The notes below the pieces were generated by a model that was given only the letters and a program-made list of their open reading frames with translations, did no database searches and was not told the origin of the DNA. A program made the position numbers and the translations under genes. Positions 1 to 12,783 of a stretch of DNA of 64,000 bases are shown here, piece by piece (position 1 is the first letter of the stretch; every line of letters starts with the position of its first letter). Origin of the DNA: Hofstenia miamia (taxonomy: Eukaryota > Xenacoelomorpha > Acoela > Hofsteniidae); contig CABFPE010000241.1 of the NCBI GenBank assembly GCA_900660155.1, positions 367,729 through 431,728 on the forward strand, in the 5' to 3' direction.

Positions 1-1415
1 TATATCTATAAGGTCTATGCTACTTACAAGCGCTACTCGTTTTCTTTCCTCGCATTTTCCAAAATCTTTGTATCTATAAATTTAAAGCTAAAATAAATTT
101 ATTTACAAAAGTAGAAAAATGCTTTTTTTAAGAAACAAGAAAATTAAAAACGCACATTAACAAAAGTAAAAAACATAATTAGTTTTAGCAAAAATGTTCA
201 ACCTCAAATAAAGACCCTTTTCTATAAAAACTTAAATATTGTAAACATGTAAATTTAGAAATATTAGCAGGCATAATTAATGCAATACAATTGAAAATCG
301 CTGTTTACATGTACTCAAAAATTAATAAAAATTTTTTTAAATGCATAATTTGGGGTGAATACATAATAGAGCTAATATTAACTATCCATGATATTACCAA
401 GCTTTTTAAATACCAATAAGTATTTTATTCTGTTATTTTTATGCAGCTATACAAAGTATTTTTTATGCACAACACATATTCTTCATACACACGCAACACC
501 AAGCTTGATTACATTAATGCAGCAACTGTACAATAACAATTACTTATAAGAATTAAATAAATTTTCTGAGAAGAATTATAACTTTATTAAAACTAATTTT
601 TCTTTATGGAAAGCAAAGTAGCAGTTTTAATTAATTAAAATAGTTATGAAAAAATTTACTCTCACTGCCAGATAAAGCGCAAAATTTTTTTTCAATAGTC
701 TGCAACGAAACTTGTTTTTAATGCACTTAAAATTAGTCCCTTAATATAACAAAGTTGTCAAAAAAATTTAAAATTGTCAATTTAATATATTTCAATTTAC
801 TTTTCAAATCACAATTCTGAAGCAGAAAAAATATAAATGGCTTTTATGGACTTCTAACTAAACAACATATGACCTTATCATTCTTAAATTGTTATTAGCA
901 ATGCCTTAGCAACATATTTGGTTGCCCTTTAATAGAAATGTGTAATGCTATATTGCATTTTTCTCACTTAATATCGTATCATGTTATAAATATATCTGAA
1001 TAATCAAGTAAAAATCTTATAAAAATATTGTTTTAAATTTTTCTATTTCATAACCAAGTTTATCTACAACAGCAACAAAAATATTATTGGAAGAAAGGTA
1101 GCAGCTACTATATATGAAAAAATTAACATAATTCGATGAAAATATGTTCCCCTACTCTAAGGTACCGAATAAACGAAGGGAGCGGGGTTGGAAAATTTTT
1201 GAATTTTTAGTAAACGGTGGCTTAGAATTTCGAAAAGTGTGGAAATTTCCCCATTAACCCAGAAATTGATAAAACGACATTTTTTGAATATAACACAACG
1301 TTTAAGACATGTTTTAAACTAGCAAAAACTAGAACATATCAACTATAAGAGAGGTTATAACAAATATGCGTACTTAGACAAGATGTATATATACAATAAA
1401 ACATGAAAGTCTTTT
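1..1415. other. AT-rich sequence without a recognised gene
   Basis: Long A and T runs with stops in all frames. A G-rich patch near 1170-1200 resembles one near 1720-1750 (both contain GGGGTTGGAAAA), perhaps two decayed copies of one repeat. No domain, terminal repeat or RNA gene was recognised. Confidence 0.5.
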
Positions 1416-1567
1416 CTAATCAAATATACTTTCAAAAAAGTTGCGTTTGATTTCGCTTTCAGTGTCCATTTCAACTGTCTCTGATGATGATTTCTCTGCT
1501 TGAATTCCCTTTTTCACATTTCGTCTTGCAATCGTGTATTGTTTCTTAATACTTTGAAATGTTATAC
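1416..1567 (-). CDS. Orphan exon-like open frame, function unknown
   Basis: Read on the minus strand, a possible acceptor (CTGCAG) is followed by about 49 open codons ending in TAG. The peptide is hydrophilic, rich in Lys, Glu and Ser, and ends with an acidic stretch (SSSETVEMDTESE) before KRNFFESIFD. That composition differs from the Leu/Phe/Ile-rich junk frames nearby, which suggests a last coding exon of a host or transposon protein. No family was recognised, no partner exon was found upstream on the minus strand, and no clear AATAAA follows the stop. It could be chance; transcript evidence would decide. Confidence 0.25.
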
Positions 1568-4500
1568 CAGCTGCAGGTTCAAGTTGTCATGAATGATATA
1601 ATTACACTATGTTTGTTGAAGGCCGACAAAAAACAATGGTATGTGCTAATAAAGACATAGCAAAATTTTTGAAAAATAAATTTATGAAATATAGCAAATG
1701 GAGGTGGGAGGACGGTTTTTAATGAGGTCAGGGGGTTGGAAAAAAATCGAAAATTTAAAAAGTGGGTGGGGGTTATTTGGCATCTAAGAGTACTTTGCTC
1801 TAGAATTAACAAAAAACAAATATTTATGCCCAAATATGATGCATTTAAACCTGTTAAAAAATTTTAAAAATTTAACATGGCAATGCAGAAAAAGCAAGAC
1901 CTATAGGAGATGAAGGATGAGGAACCTGAAGCAATGGTTAGTTAATAAACCTTTAAAAGCTGAAAATCTGAAAATTTGATTGCTGGAAATTGTTGATTAT
2001 TAGAAGATTATATTATTAAAAATAATTTGATATTGCTCTATGCTCTAAATTTTGATTTTCCAAGTTTGAATTTTTTCATATTCAAGATTGCTTTTCTAAA
2101 TGACTGTAAATATTCAGTATATGGTCATTTTGCAATTAGTGTAAAAAATATCTATACTTAATAAATATTTTCATATTAGACCAACAAAGTTGAATGCAAT
2201 TTTGTAATGTAAATGCAGATTCTATGAATTATAATGATATTCATGAAATACTACATGTAGTTACCTCCATAAAGTATACACATTTGACTAACAATATTAG
2301 TCTGAAATTATCAAATATGTTGTAAGCAGAGTATTGGCCAACTGAGTCTCACATGACATTTCCAAAAATTTCTTAGGAAAAATGTGTGAAAACATATATA
2401 AACAACTATGGATTGTTTTGAAAAAAGAACCTAAGATAAACAAATACCAAGCTTTTAATCATTTGGTCTTAATCATGAATACTAATCATTGGTTAAATAT
2501 AATTGGACATAGTAGTCCCTGATCCTTTTGATAAAAAGTAATATATTTAAATAGTTTTGATAACTATTTTAGATTCTGAATATAGTTTCATAGAAATGTG
2601 AGTTGCGGCAAACAACTTGGCTATTACAAAAATAGCTTCATTTTAGCACCCAGCATCATATATGAAGTACTTTATCTAAACCAATTGTATCCGCATTAAA
2701 AAAGGTATCTTAAATTTTTTTTAGCTCATCTAAAATCTGCACATCTTTTGAGCTGCTTCAGATTGGTAGCTTCTAGTCTTATTGTCATAATTTTACTGTT
2801 TTTCATTAAGCATGTACTCTTAGATCAATTGAACAATATGTATATTATAGATTTAGAAAAGAATAAAATGAGATACAGAAAATGCTTGCATAATGATGTG
2901 TATATTTATTAACTAAAACCAGTTCAAAATTCCAATTTCTTGACGTGCAATCTTTTGAGAGATTGAAGCATAGCAAAGGTGCAACAGTGCAATATTATAG
3001 TCTCTAGCACCAATTCCAATGAACATAACAAATTTCATTTGTTACCTTTTTGTATTTTAAAAATCATCATTATTTGTATTACAAAACTATTTAAGTAGGA
3101 AGCCATGTATTTTTGAAAAAACTTTAGAAGCTCTATTCTTATGAATACAAACTTTTTCCATATTTAAAATACTGTTCTATGTTAAATAGCTATAAGTGAA
3201 TACTTACAAATAATTTGATAATGGATATTTAAGCTTACAATTTCCTGAAGCAATTGACACAAAAAAAGCACTGGAAGTAGTGATGACCATATTTATAATC
3301 TGTTTAACATATCTATTAACACATTAGCAGTGGTGCCAAACCTGAAGGAGCACAATTTTTGCACATAATGTCTCACATTTTGTAATTTGGTTATTGTTGT
3401 ATTATATTTTCCATCTAATTGTTGCACAATTTTTTTAATTTATATTTTAAAAGACCTTCAGATTAATAAATTTGCAATTCACAAATGAGATTTCACAGCA
3501 ATAAATCATTAGAATTTTCTATATCATTTTTTAAGTAAGTAAGCATATTGCAAACAGAATCATTGCAACAGCTTTCACAGAGAAAACTACTTTTTCAAAA
3601 AAATGTTTTCATTAATTACACACCTATTGTTGTTCAGCTTTAAGAGGATATATTTTACACATTATTAAATTTAATTTTTGACATTGTGCAAACAGCTTGA
3701 ACAATAAAATATATTTACAAACCATGTTAAATATGTATCTTGAGCTATATTAAGAAACATGTTAGTAACTGGAAATTTTACATTTGTAAGCAAAACCAAA
3801 GCCATGCTCAAGAAAATTATACTAAAGTAACCTGTTATATTTTTCAATAATTTCAAGCACTGTTCTCTATGCCTATTAGGAAATTTGCATTTTGCTGGTT
3901 AATGCACACAAATAAAAAGGTGACCATTTCAAAAAAATTCCATTGCAGTCCCTGATGTACTTGAAATCTATTTTTGATGAAAATTTTGATTTCATAAATT
4001 TCACTCAAATTATATCCATAATTGAAGCTCAGATAATCATGATTTCTAAGTCCCATGGGGTTATCAATTAAATGTAAATGTTTCTTGTTCTACAGATGTG
4101 CTGCCAAAACTCAATTGTGGAGCACCTTCAATAAACAGAAATCATGACATCAACAAGTGTTCACAATAGAGCAGAGTTTTATATATTCTTAAGTAGGTAA
4201 AGTTAGGACACTTTTCATAAAGCATAAAATTTGAACCACCCTGTTACAAAAGGTTTAAGAAAACAAATCTACTTACACATATTCTGCTAACTATGACAAA
4301 ATTCACATTAATTTTTTTTGAACATCTAGCCCTACTGATTCTTAAGTGGCTTGATGCCACTGCACATTAGCTAAAAAATTAATTGAATAAATTAAAAAAA
4401 CAGTTAACAGATCTGTTTTACTATTGCTATAATAAACCAACTTCATTAGCTAGATGTGTGACAGAAATTTCATTCTTTTTTATCACCCACACTAATGCAG

Positions 4501-4876
4501 AATGAATAAATTCAAAACATGCATTTTCACAATAACCATCTCAGTGACAATGCCATTCATGTGAAACTTTTGGCATTATTTTCTGTTATTCAACAAAGTT
4601 TAGTAAAAATTCTGTTCAACACATCAGTTAAATAGATATATTTGAGTTTCTGTTAAGTGAATCTCTTAAACTTGATAATATCCAAAAAACACTGGCTGGA
4701 AGTTTTGCACTTTTTTCAGGGGATTATAAATCAAAACTTTGAATGGATTTGCCATACTCTCAAACAGCTCTATTGGACCTATATTTAACTAGTCCATTTT
4801 TCTAAATCATCAAAATGATGGACGCTTTTCATATGCTTCTTATTATAAAATTCAAATAGTTAAATATCCATATGTA
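1568..4876. other. AT-rich sequence without a recognised gene
   Basis: Only short, low-complexity open frames occur here. A minus-strand frame of 67 codons at 3853-4056 has no recognisable motif. No terminal inverted repeats or RNA genes were seen. Confidence 0.45.
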
Positions 4877-5357
4877 AAACAGATCATAAAATTTTGGTCT
4901 CAATTAGAAGCTATTGTAAATGACTTATCTAAAAATGATGAAATTACACTTTCAGAAAAATCGCTATTTATTTGTGGACAAGTACATTTAATTAATAAAA
5001 CAACCAACTCTTTCATTTATTCAAGGGACTATTTTTGTTTTGGGTACTTACTCTATGCTGTTTCCAGAGCTTCATACATTTACCCAGCATTCGAGTTCTT
5101 CAAAGACTTACTTCAACACTTAACTCTGACAATGATTCCTTTTTAGAAACTATAGCAAGTAGTCTCAGTGAAAAGCAGAAAAATGTACAGTAATTTTTGA
5201 TGAAATATCAATTAAACCTAATTTATTCTATAATGCTGGTATTTCAATAGGAAATTCAGTTGATTATCCTGAAAATTTGGCCCGTTCTGTTCTGGCATTC
5301 ATGCTAAAATTTCAATTTGGTGGACCTAAATTCATTTTTAAAATGTTTCCTGTTTAA
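4877..5357 (+). pseudogene. Degenerate P-element/THAP9-like transposase fragment
   Basis: Translated pieces match the order of a P-type transposase. First comes QLEAIVNDLSKNDEITLSEK with a segment leading to YSRDYFCFGYLLYAVSRASY (the 'YS..L.FA..L...SP.AY' region before the catalytic core). Then LPSIRVLQRLTS follows, and then TVIFDEISIKP, where the Asp is the usual first catalytic residue, running on to ARSVLAFMLKFQFGGP. The pieces lie in more than one frame, so at least two frameshifts are present, and the frame stops after KMFPV. No THAP exon or C-terminal half was found nearby. The peptide differs strongly from the P element at 58-62 kb, so this is a second, older P lineage. Assignment rests on motif order recalled from the family. 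Confidence 0.6.
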
Positions 5358-5381
5358 AATTTAGAATCTCATGTGGTATTA

Positions 5382-5532
5382 GTGATCACTGATGCCATCA
5401 ATGGCCCATTCGTGGACCTATTGGCTGCATCAGTGGCAATGAATGAATTGTGAACANGTGATCACTGATGCCATCAATGGCCCATTCATGGACCTATTGG
5501 CTGCATCAGTGGCAATGAATGAATTGTGAACA
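5382..5532. repeat. 75-bp direct duplication across a single N (5457)
   Basis: Bases 5382-5456 and 5458-5532 are the same 75-bp segment with one mismatch, separated by one N. This is what an unmerged overlap of two contig ends looks like. Confidence 0.85.
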
Positions 5533-5805
5533 GCTTTTTGAAATTTTAAATTTCAAAATAATTTATTCATGAATATTTAGACACCTTGGAATTAACTATT
5601 ATATAAAAAATTATATTTGAGCAAAATAGATTTTTCATGATTTAGGAAACTACTATTTCAAAATTGTACTTAATTTTAAAATTTAAAAATTTTTGTTAAT
5701 TTTAACAGATTTTTATGCTTATTGTTATCATTTATAAACAAGACTTTTTTTGTAAAGTTCTACCAAATGTGTGTATTAAATGTGCTTGACAGTATTCACA
5801 CAGCA

Positions 5806-6545
5806 TCATGCTGAAGCCATATCTTTGAAGCCATCCATACTCCTCAAGGTGCTAATTATGTGTCTCAAGTATTAATTCATAGCTCAATAAACAATTTATC
5901 TCAGAGTTCTCTTATCCCAGCTCATGTAAATAAATAATAAGTAAAGGGCACATAATTGCTGTGCATTCACATTTGCCAAAAGCATAGTATATTTGCAAAT
6001 TGTAAATTATTATGTGCATGTATGAACAGATCAAATAAAAGATGTTATTCCCTACATGTAATCATAACTTAAAGTGGCCACAATTTGGGCTGCCACTGTT
6101 AAGGAGCTATTTGTCACCTTAGACCTGGTGCAGTTTCCTCCCAAATTGTCACTTAACCTTAAGCAATAGTTATCACCACAAAAAGCCTTTAACAATGAAT
6201 TTAAAGGGGGTTAATAGATAATAAATTGAAAAGACCAAATGCAGTAGACAGAAGCCAAATTTATTGTGTGCTTTGCTACAGTGACTCAGATATTTATTAC
6301 AAAAATCTGTAACTTATTACCTGAATTGTTTACAATTTCAAAGCATAATTTACCTTGCAAAGTTAAAACAAGCAATCACACTTAATTTGAATCAAGGGGA
6401 GAAATACTAACACTATCAAATAACAACACTCAAAATTCAAAAATCAAGAAATCAAAACATCAAAACTATTTAAGGGTGCCAAAAATAATAAGATTGAAAA
6501 AAGTAGCCCCTGAGTAGTTCTACACTATGAAGTGCTATTTGATAC
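5806..6545. repeat. Interspersed repeat family A, copy 1
   Basis: About 740 bp aligns along its length with 8152-8935. Shared landmarks are the GAAGCCAT-containing start, CTCAGAGTTCT, GCTGTGCATTCAC, TGTCACT followed by TTAAGCAATAGTTATCA, and AAGGGGGTTA. No coding frame or terminal inverted repeat was seen. It may be an unclassified non-autonomous element or a segmental duplication. Confidence 0.6.
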
Positions 6546-6798
6546 TATAAATACAGCCACATGTGTGTGATGGAAAAATATGCAGTGGAAAAGTGATCAG
6601 CTTGCTTAAAGCAAGCCAAAATTAAGGACTTCTTTAGAAAATAATATACAACTAACAACATTATTTATGTATAAAAACTGTTTAAATTTCCCCACTATTG
6701 AAATTTTACAATTTCTTTTCATTTTCAATTATCCAGATTTTTGAGTTATCAGGAATATTTTTTTAGTTTTCCATGTCCAGATAATTGCTGATGCATTA

Positions 6799-6802
6799 GA
6801 TA

Positions 6803-6859
<57 letters not shown>

Positions 6860-6861
6860 GT
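6799..6861. repeat. (TA)n microsatellite
   Basis: About 60 bp of alternating T and A with one interruption. Confidence 0.95.
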
Positions 6862-8151
6862 ATATATTTTTTTAGTATTGGTATGAAATCAGCTAACTAT
6901 TCTAATATTCTAGCTTATTGAGGTTTTTGAGTTGAAACATGGATTTACCAATGCTACAAAATAATTAACTCCTCCTGCTGTTATACCCTATCCTAGTAAA
7001 AGTTGAAAGTAAAACAAGGGATCATGTTGGGAAACAATGATCACACTCAGCCAACCTGATACAAGAAACTAAGAAGAATTGCCTTAGACTAGAGCCCTAA
7101 TTTATTAGGAATAAAGAAGCCTTTACACTTGGGTGCAAGTAGTAAACCTTAGTGCTAAGTGAAAATAACTTACACTCAGTGTGTTAATTGTCTTGTGCAA
7201 TTTGGGTGAAAGCATTAATAACAATTTTAGTAACAAGAGACAAGCAGTACAACAGGCCTAGTCTTATACCTAACCTATGTTAAGGACAGTAAGCCAGTCA
7301 AATCATCCACCATCTGGGTGCCCTTTAACTGCATGTAAGAATTTAGAAACACATTATTTAAATAAACAATTAGTAAAGATAAAAAGTAAAACAAATTTAC
7401 TGAGAGCAAATTGCATTTTTCTAATTCTCTGTGACTGTTAAAAGGAATAGAGTAAGTTGCTCACAACAGCAACAATGCTGCTTGACCATGAATCTTATAA
7501 TAAATGCAATACAAAATTACTAAAATGTGTAGCAAATGAAATTAAAAAAATCAGGTATCTTGTTGGATAATGTTATAATGAAATCTAAACAGAGTTTTGG
7601 ATTACTGCTAAATATTTATTAATTGCAAACAGAAGCAATCAATCTTTATAATTTTACCACTTATTTCCAATCACTTTGTTGCAATTCCCTATCTCAATAA
7701 TCTAAAACTCATAGAAAACTAATCAAAATTAGTTTAGGGAAATACAATTATTTATTCAAATATATAATTACAATTTCATTGAAATCATGTCTCTAATGAC
7801 CTCACATTTTCAGTGATGTCAAACTTGGGAAAGTGAAATTGGGGGGAATTGATATAGAACCATTTAAATGTGTAAACAATAATACAAAAAGGAGGTAGTG
7901 ACAAGTTGGAAATAAGCTTGTTACATTATTTGCAAAAAATATATTTCAATTAATTAATTCTATTAAATTTTTATCAAAAGTTTCTAGAGCAACACCTCTA
8001 AGAATATCATTGATAATGAATATAATGTAGAATTGTGGGGATGCTCCAGCTACTCACTAGGGGTACTGGGAAACTCAAGAGTTAATATCAAAGTTTGCAA
8101 AGTTTACCATAGCAGAAGTCCCAGAGAACTCCAGCAGTGACCAAATCATGT
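6862..8151. other. AT-rich sequence without a recognised gene
   Basis: Stops in all frames. No motif, RNA gene or terminal repeat was recognised. Confidence 0.45.
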
Positions 8152-8935
8152 GGCATCATGATGAAGCCATATCCATGAAGCCATCCTTACTCACCAAGGT
8201 GCTATTTGTGTTTCTCAAGATTAATTTCTAGCTCAAATAAACAATTTAGCTCAGAGTTCTTTTATCTCAGCTCATGTAAATAAACAATAAGCAAAAGGCA
8301 CATAATTGCTGTGCATTCACGTTCACCAACAGCATAGTATATTTGAAGTGTATAATATTATGTGCATGTACAATTGATTGAATAGAAGATGTTATTCTCT
8401 ACACCTAATTGTAACCTAAAGCAACCACCATTCAGGCTGTCACCATTAAGGAGATATTTGGTGCCCCAGACCCAGTGCAGTTTCCTCCTAAGTTGTCACT
8501 GGATCTTAAGCAATAGTTATCATATTCAAATCATTTGCTGATAAATCTAAAAGGGGGTTAGCAGATAATAAGAATGAAAAAGATCAAATGCAGTTGGAGG
8601 AAGACAAATTTATTGTGCACTTCACTACAGTTGTCTCAGATATTTATTACAAAAAATTTAAATTATTACCTAGATACTGTTTACAGTTTCAAACACAAAT
8701 TCCCTTGCAAAGTTAAAATGAGCAATCACACATACTCTTTAACCAAGGGGACAAATATTAATTTGATTGAATAACTACACTAAAAAATGTGAGCCCATTG
8801 AATTAAAGGAATTAATACAAATAGATAGCACCTAATCATTAAATAAGGACGTCAAAAAACGTAAAACCATTTTCAGAGTGCCAAATAATAAGATTTTAAA
8901 AATAAGGCCCCAAGTGACTCTACAATAAACCTTAA
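8152..8935. repeat. Interspersed repeat family A, copy 2
   Basis: Diverged copy of 5806-6545 in the same orientation. Its 66-codon frame (8574-8774) has no recognisable domain and is interrupted in copy 1, so I do not call it a gene. Most of this copy is repeated again at 10505 onward because of the duplication across the N at 10504. Confidence 0.6.
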
Positions 8936-11900
8936 CCTAAGCATTGCCAAAATTATATGTATAGCCCTTATAATATTTTTAAATAAGAATTTAATGAAAA
9001 GTTGCACAAATTTTTCAAAAATTTGAATCTTGAAATTTTTAATTTACATAAAATTGGTTGGCACTTTTTATGAACAATTATTAAATTAGTATCAACAGTC
9101 ACTTTCTTAAAATTAAAAGGAAAAATTGCAATGTTGGAATTTGTATGATTGAGGCATACAAATCAGTGCCACAAAATTAATTTTCAGAAATTTATGTTGT
9201 AGTCCCAACAGTGGAATGTGATTTTAGTTGACACTAGTTAAATATTATATTCAGTCTCATGAAAAGTAGTTGCATAATAAACTTCATGTGCATATTCAAA
9301 TTTATACTTATGTCTCTTTTAAAGCTGTTGAATTTTTTGCTTTATTCTTCATTACTTTGAGCAAATTCAAGCATTATCAGTTTTAAGATAGTGATTTTGG
9401 GTTCTAAGATAATAAATGGAACATTGAGTTATTATGATGATCATAGCCAAGCTACTTTATTATTCAATGAATCAACTTTGATAACATATAGAGCAAATTA
9501 ATAAATATTTAAATAAACAAGTAAGAGCAAATTTGTTTAGACTGAAGTTACATCAAACCAATGAAATTGGGGTAATGGTATTTGGAAATAAAATCAAATT
9601 AAACAAAACTATTAAATTTCAGGGTCTGGTACACTTTTTTTTGGAATCATCACGCAAATATATACAAAATTAGCCCATTTCAAAAAAAAATTAAAATTTC
9701 ATGAATATCCCCCATTCAAGTTAGCTAAAGTGGGCTAAATTATAAAGTCTGCTAAGAACTGATCAATGAGTTTTCAATCAATAAATTATAAATCAATCTA
9801 ATTTAGGAAATGAATTATTACATCTACATCTGGAATTGATATTTATGTTTAAGTAAAAGATATATATTTTAATATATTTTTGTTAGGTTCATTGCAAAAA
9901 GTTCTTTATTGAGAATTTGATTTTTTTGAAAGATACAGATGGTAATATAGATCACAAAGACAATAATTCAAAATCTAATATATAACAATATTCCAGAGGT
10001 AATGATTTTTACCCCACTTTAGCTTTTGCAAACTTTTCATTAAGACAAAAATTTAGTACTACTGGAGATAGGTGGGACATATGTAACACAGGTTTCTGCG
10101 AATTATTATTTTTTGTTTTGGAGCTAACTATTAAAAGTGGTTTCTGTTAATGCATTTTCTATTAATTAAGCCAATTATATCGAGATTACAATACAGGCAT
10201 TAAATCCTTAAGAGCAAATGACTGTTAGAATTATCCTACTAAAGTACAAAACAATTATTCTATTTAAATTATTACTTGAGTTTAAGATCAAAAGAATGTT
10301 AATACTAATTAACTAATCTATTTGCAATAATTTATTTCACAAGCATGCGGTAAATATTAATTTTAATATGCATTCCATTTTGGGTCTGCTAATATTTTTA
10401 AAATGTGGTCCACGTATCTTAATTTTCATGTATAAGTATTTCCAAAGATTTGATTTACAAGAAATTTCTGAATTCTTCGAATGCTCTTTAATTTGTGTCA
10501 AGGNTTTCTAGCTCAAATAAACAATTTAGCTCAGAGTTCTTTTATCTCAGCTCATGTAAATAAACAATAAGCAAAAGGCACATAATTGCTGTGCATTCAC
10601 GTTCACCAACAGCATAGTATATTTGAAGTGTATAATATTATGTGCATGTACAATTGATTGAATAGAAGATGTTATTCTCTACACCTAATTGTAACCTAAA
10701 GCAACCACCATTCAGGCTGTCACCATTAAGGAGATATTTGGTGCCCCAGACCCAGTGCAGTTTCCTCCTAAGTTGTCACTGGATCTTAAGCAATAGTTAT
10801 CATATTCAAATCATTTGCTGATAAATCTAAAAGGGGGTTAGCAGATAATAAGAATGAAAAAGATCAAATGCAGTTGGAGGAAGACAAATTTATTGTGCAC
10901 TTCACTACAGTTGTCTCAGATATTTATTACAAAAAATTTAAATTATTACCTAGATACTGTTTACAGTTTCAAACACAAATTCCCTTGCAAAGTTAAAATG
11001 AGCAATCACACATACTCTTTAACCAAGGGGACAAATATTAATTTGATTGAATAACTACACTAAAAAATGTGAGCCCATTGAATTAAAGGAATTAATACAA
11101 ATAGATAGCACCTAATCATTAAATAAGGACGTCAAAAAACGTAAAACCATTTTCAGAGTGCCAAATAATAAGATTTTAAAAATAAGGCCCCAAGTGACTC
11201 TACAATAAACCTTAACCTAAGCATTGCCAAAATTATATGTATAGCCCTTATAATATTTTTAAATAAGAATTTAATGAAAAGTTGCACAAATTTTTCAAAA
11301 ATTTGAATCTTGAAATTTTTAATTTACATAAAATTGGTTGGCACTTTTTATGAACAATTATTAAATTAGTATCAACAGTCACTTTCTTAAAATTAAAAGG
11401 AAAAATTGCAATGTTGGAATTTGTATGATTGAGGCATACAAATCAGTGCCACAAAATTAATTTTCAGAAATTTATGTTGTAGTCCCAACAGTGGAATGTG
11501 ATTTTAGTTGACACTAGTTAAATATTATATTCAGTCTCATGAAAAGTAGTTGCATAATAAACTTCATGTGCATATTCAAATTTATACTTATGTCTCTTTT
11601 AAAGCTGTTGAATTTTTTGCTTTATTCTTCATTACTTTGAGCAAATTCAAGCATTATCAGTTTTAAGATAGTGATTTTGGGTTCTAAGATAATAAATGGA
11701 ACATTGAGTTATTATGATGATCATAGCCAAGCTACTTTATTATTCAATGAATCAACTTTGATAACATATAGAGCAAATTAATAAATATTTAAATAAACAA
11801 GTAAGAGCAAATTTGTTTAGACTGAAGTTACATCAAACCAATGAAATTGGGGTAATGGTATTTGGAAATAAAATCAAATTAAACAAAACTATTAAATTTC

Positions 11901-12783
11901 AGGGTCTGGTACACTTTTTTTTGGAATCATCACGCAAATATATACAAAATTAGCCCATTTCAAAAAAAAATTAAAATTTCATGAATATCCCCCATTCAAG
12001 TTAGCTAAAGTGGGCTAAATTATAAAGTCTGCTAAGAACTGATCAATGAGTTTTCAATCAATAAATTATAAATCAATCTAATTTAGGAAATGAATTATTA
12101 CATCTACATCTGGAATTGATATTTATGTTTAAGTAAAAGTTATATATTTTAATATATTTTTGTTAGGTTCATTGCAAAAAGTTCTTTATTGAGAATTTGA
12201 TTTTTTTGAAAGATACAGATGGTAATATAGATCACAAAGACAATAATTCAAAATCTAATATATAACAATATTCCAGAGGTAATGATTTTTACCCCACTTT
12301 AGCTTTTGCAAACTTTTCATTAAGACAAAAATTTAGTACTACTGGAGATAGGTGGGACATATGTAACACAAGTTTCTGCGAATTATTATTTTTTGTTTTG
12401 GAGCTAACTATTAAAAGTGGTTTCTGTTAATGCATTTTCTATTAATTAAGCCAATTATATCGAGATTACAATACAGGCATTAAATCCTTAAGAGCAAATG
12501 ACTGTTAGAATTATCCTACTAAAGTACAAAACAATTATTCTATTTAAATTATTACTTGAGTTTAAGATCAAAAGAATGTTAATACTAATTAACTAATCTA
12601 TTTGCAATAATTTATTTCACAAGCATGCGGTAAATATTAATTTTAATATGCATTCCATTTTGGGTCTGCTAATATTTTTAAAATGTGGTCCACGTATCTT
12701 AATTTTCATGTATAAGTATTTCCAAAGATTTGATTTACAAGAAATTTCTGAATTCTTCGAATGCTCTTTAATTTGTGTCAAGG
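8225..12783. repeat. 2,279-bp near-identical direct duplication across a single N (10504)
   Basis: Bases 8225-10503 and 10505-12783 match at a constant offset of 2280 with only a few differences seen (for example AAAAGATATAT versus AAAAGTTATAT near 9860/12140). The first copy stops exactly at the N. This most simply reflects two overlapping contigs or alleles laid end to end rather than a tandem duplication. From about 8936 the unit is AT-rich and no gene was recognised in it. Confidence 0.85.

Noticed and set aside
2390-2520. A phrase reading NTNHWLNI, recalling a cysteine-protease motif
   Set aside because: Too short, with stops on both sides and no other conserved block.
3853-4056. 67-codon minus-strand frame
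   Set aside because: No recognisable motif, splice context or partner exon.
8574-11054. Two identical 66-codon frames (8574-8774 and 10854-11054)
   Set aside because: Identity comes from the duplication across the N at 10504, and the frame is not kept in the other family A copy.
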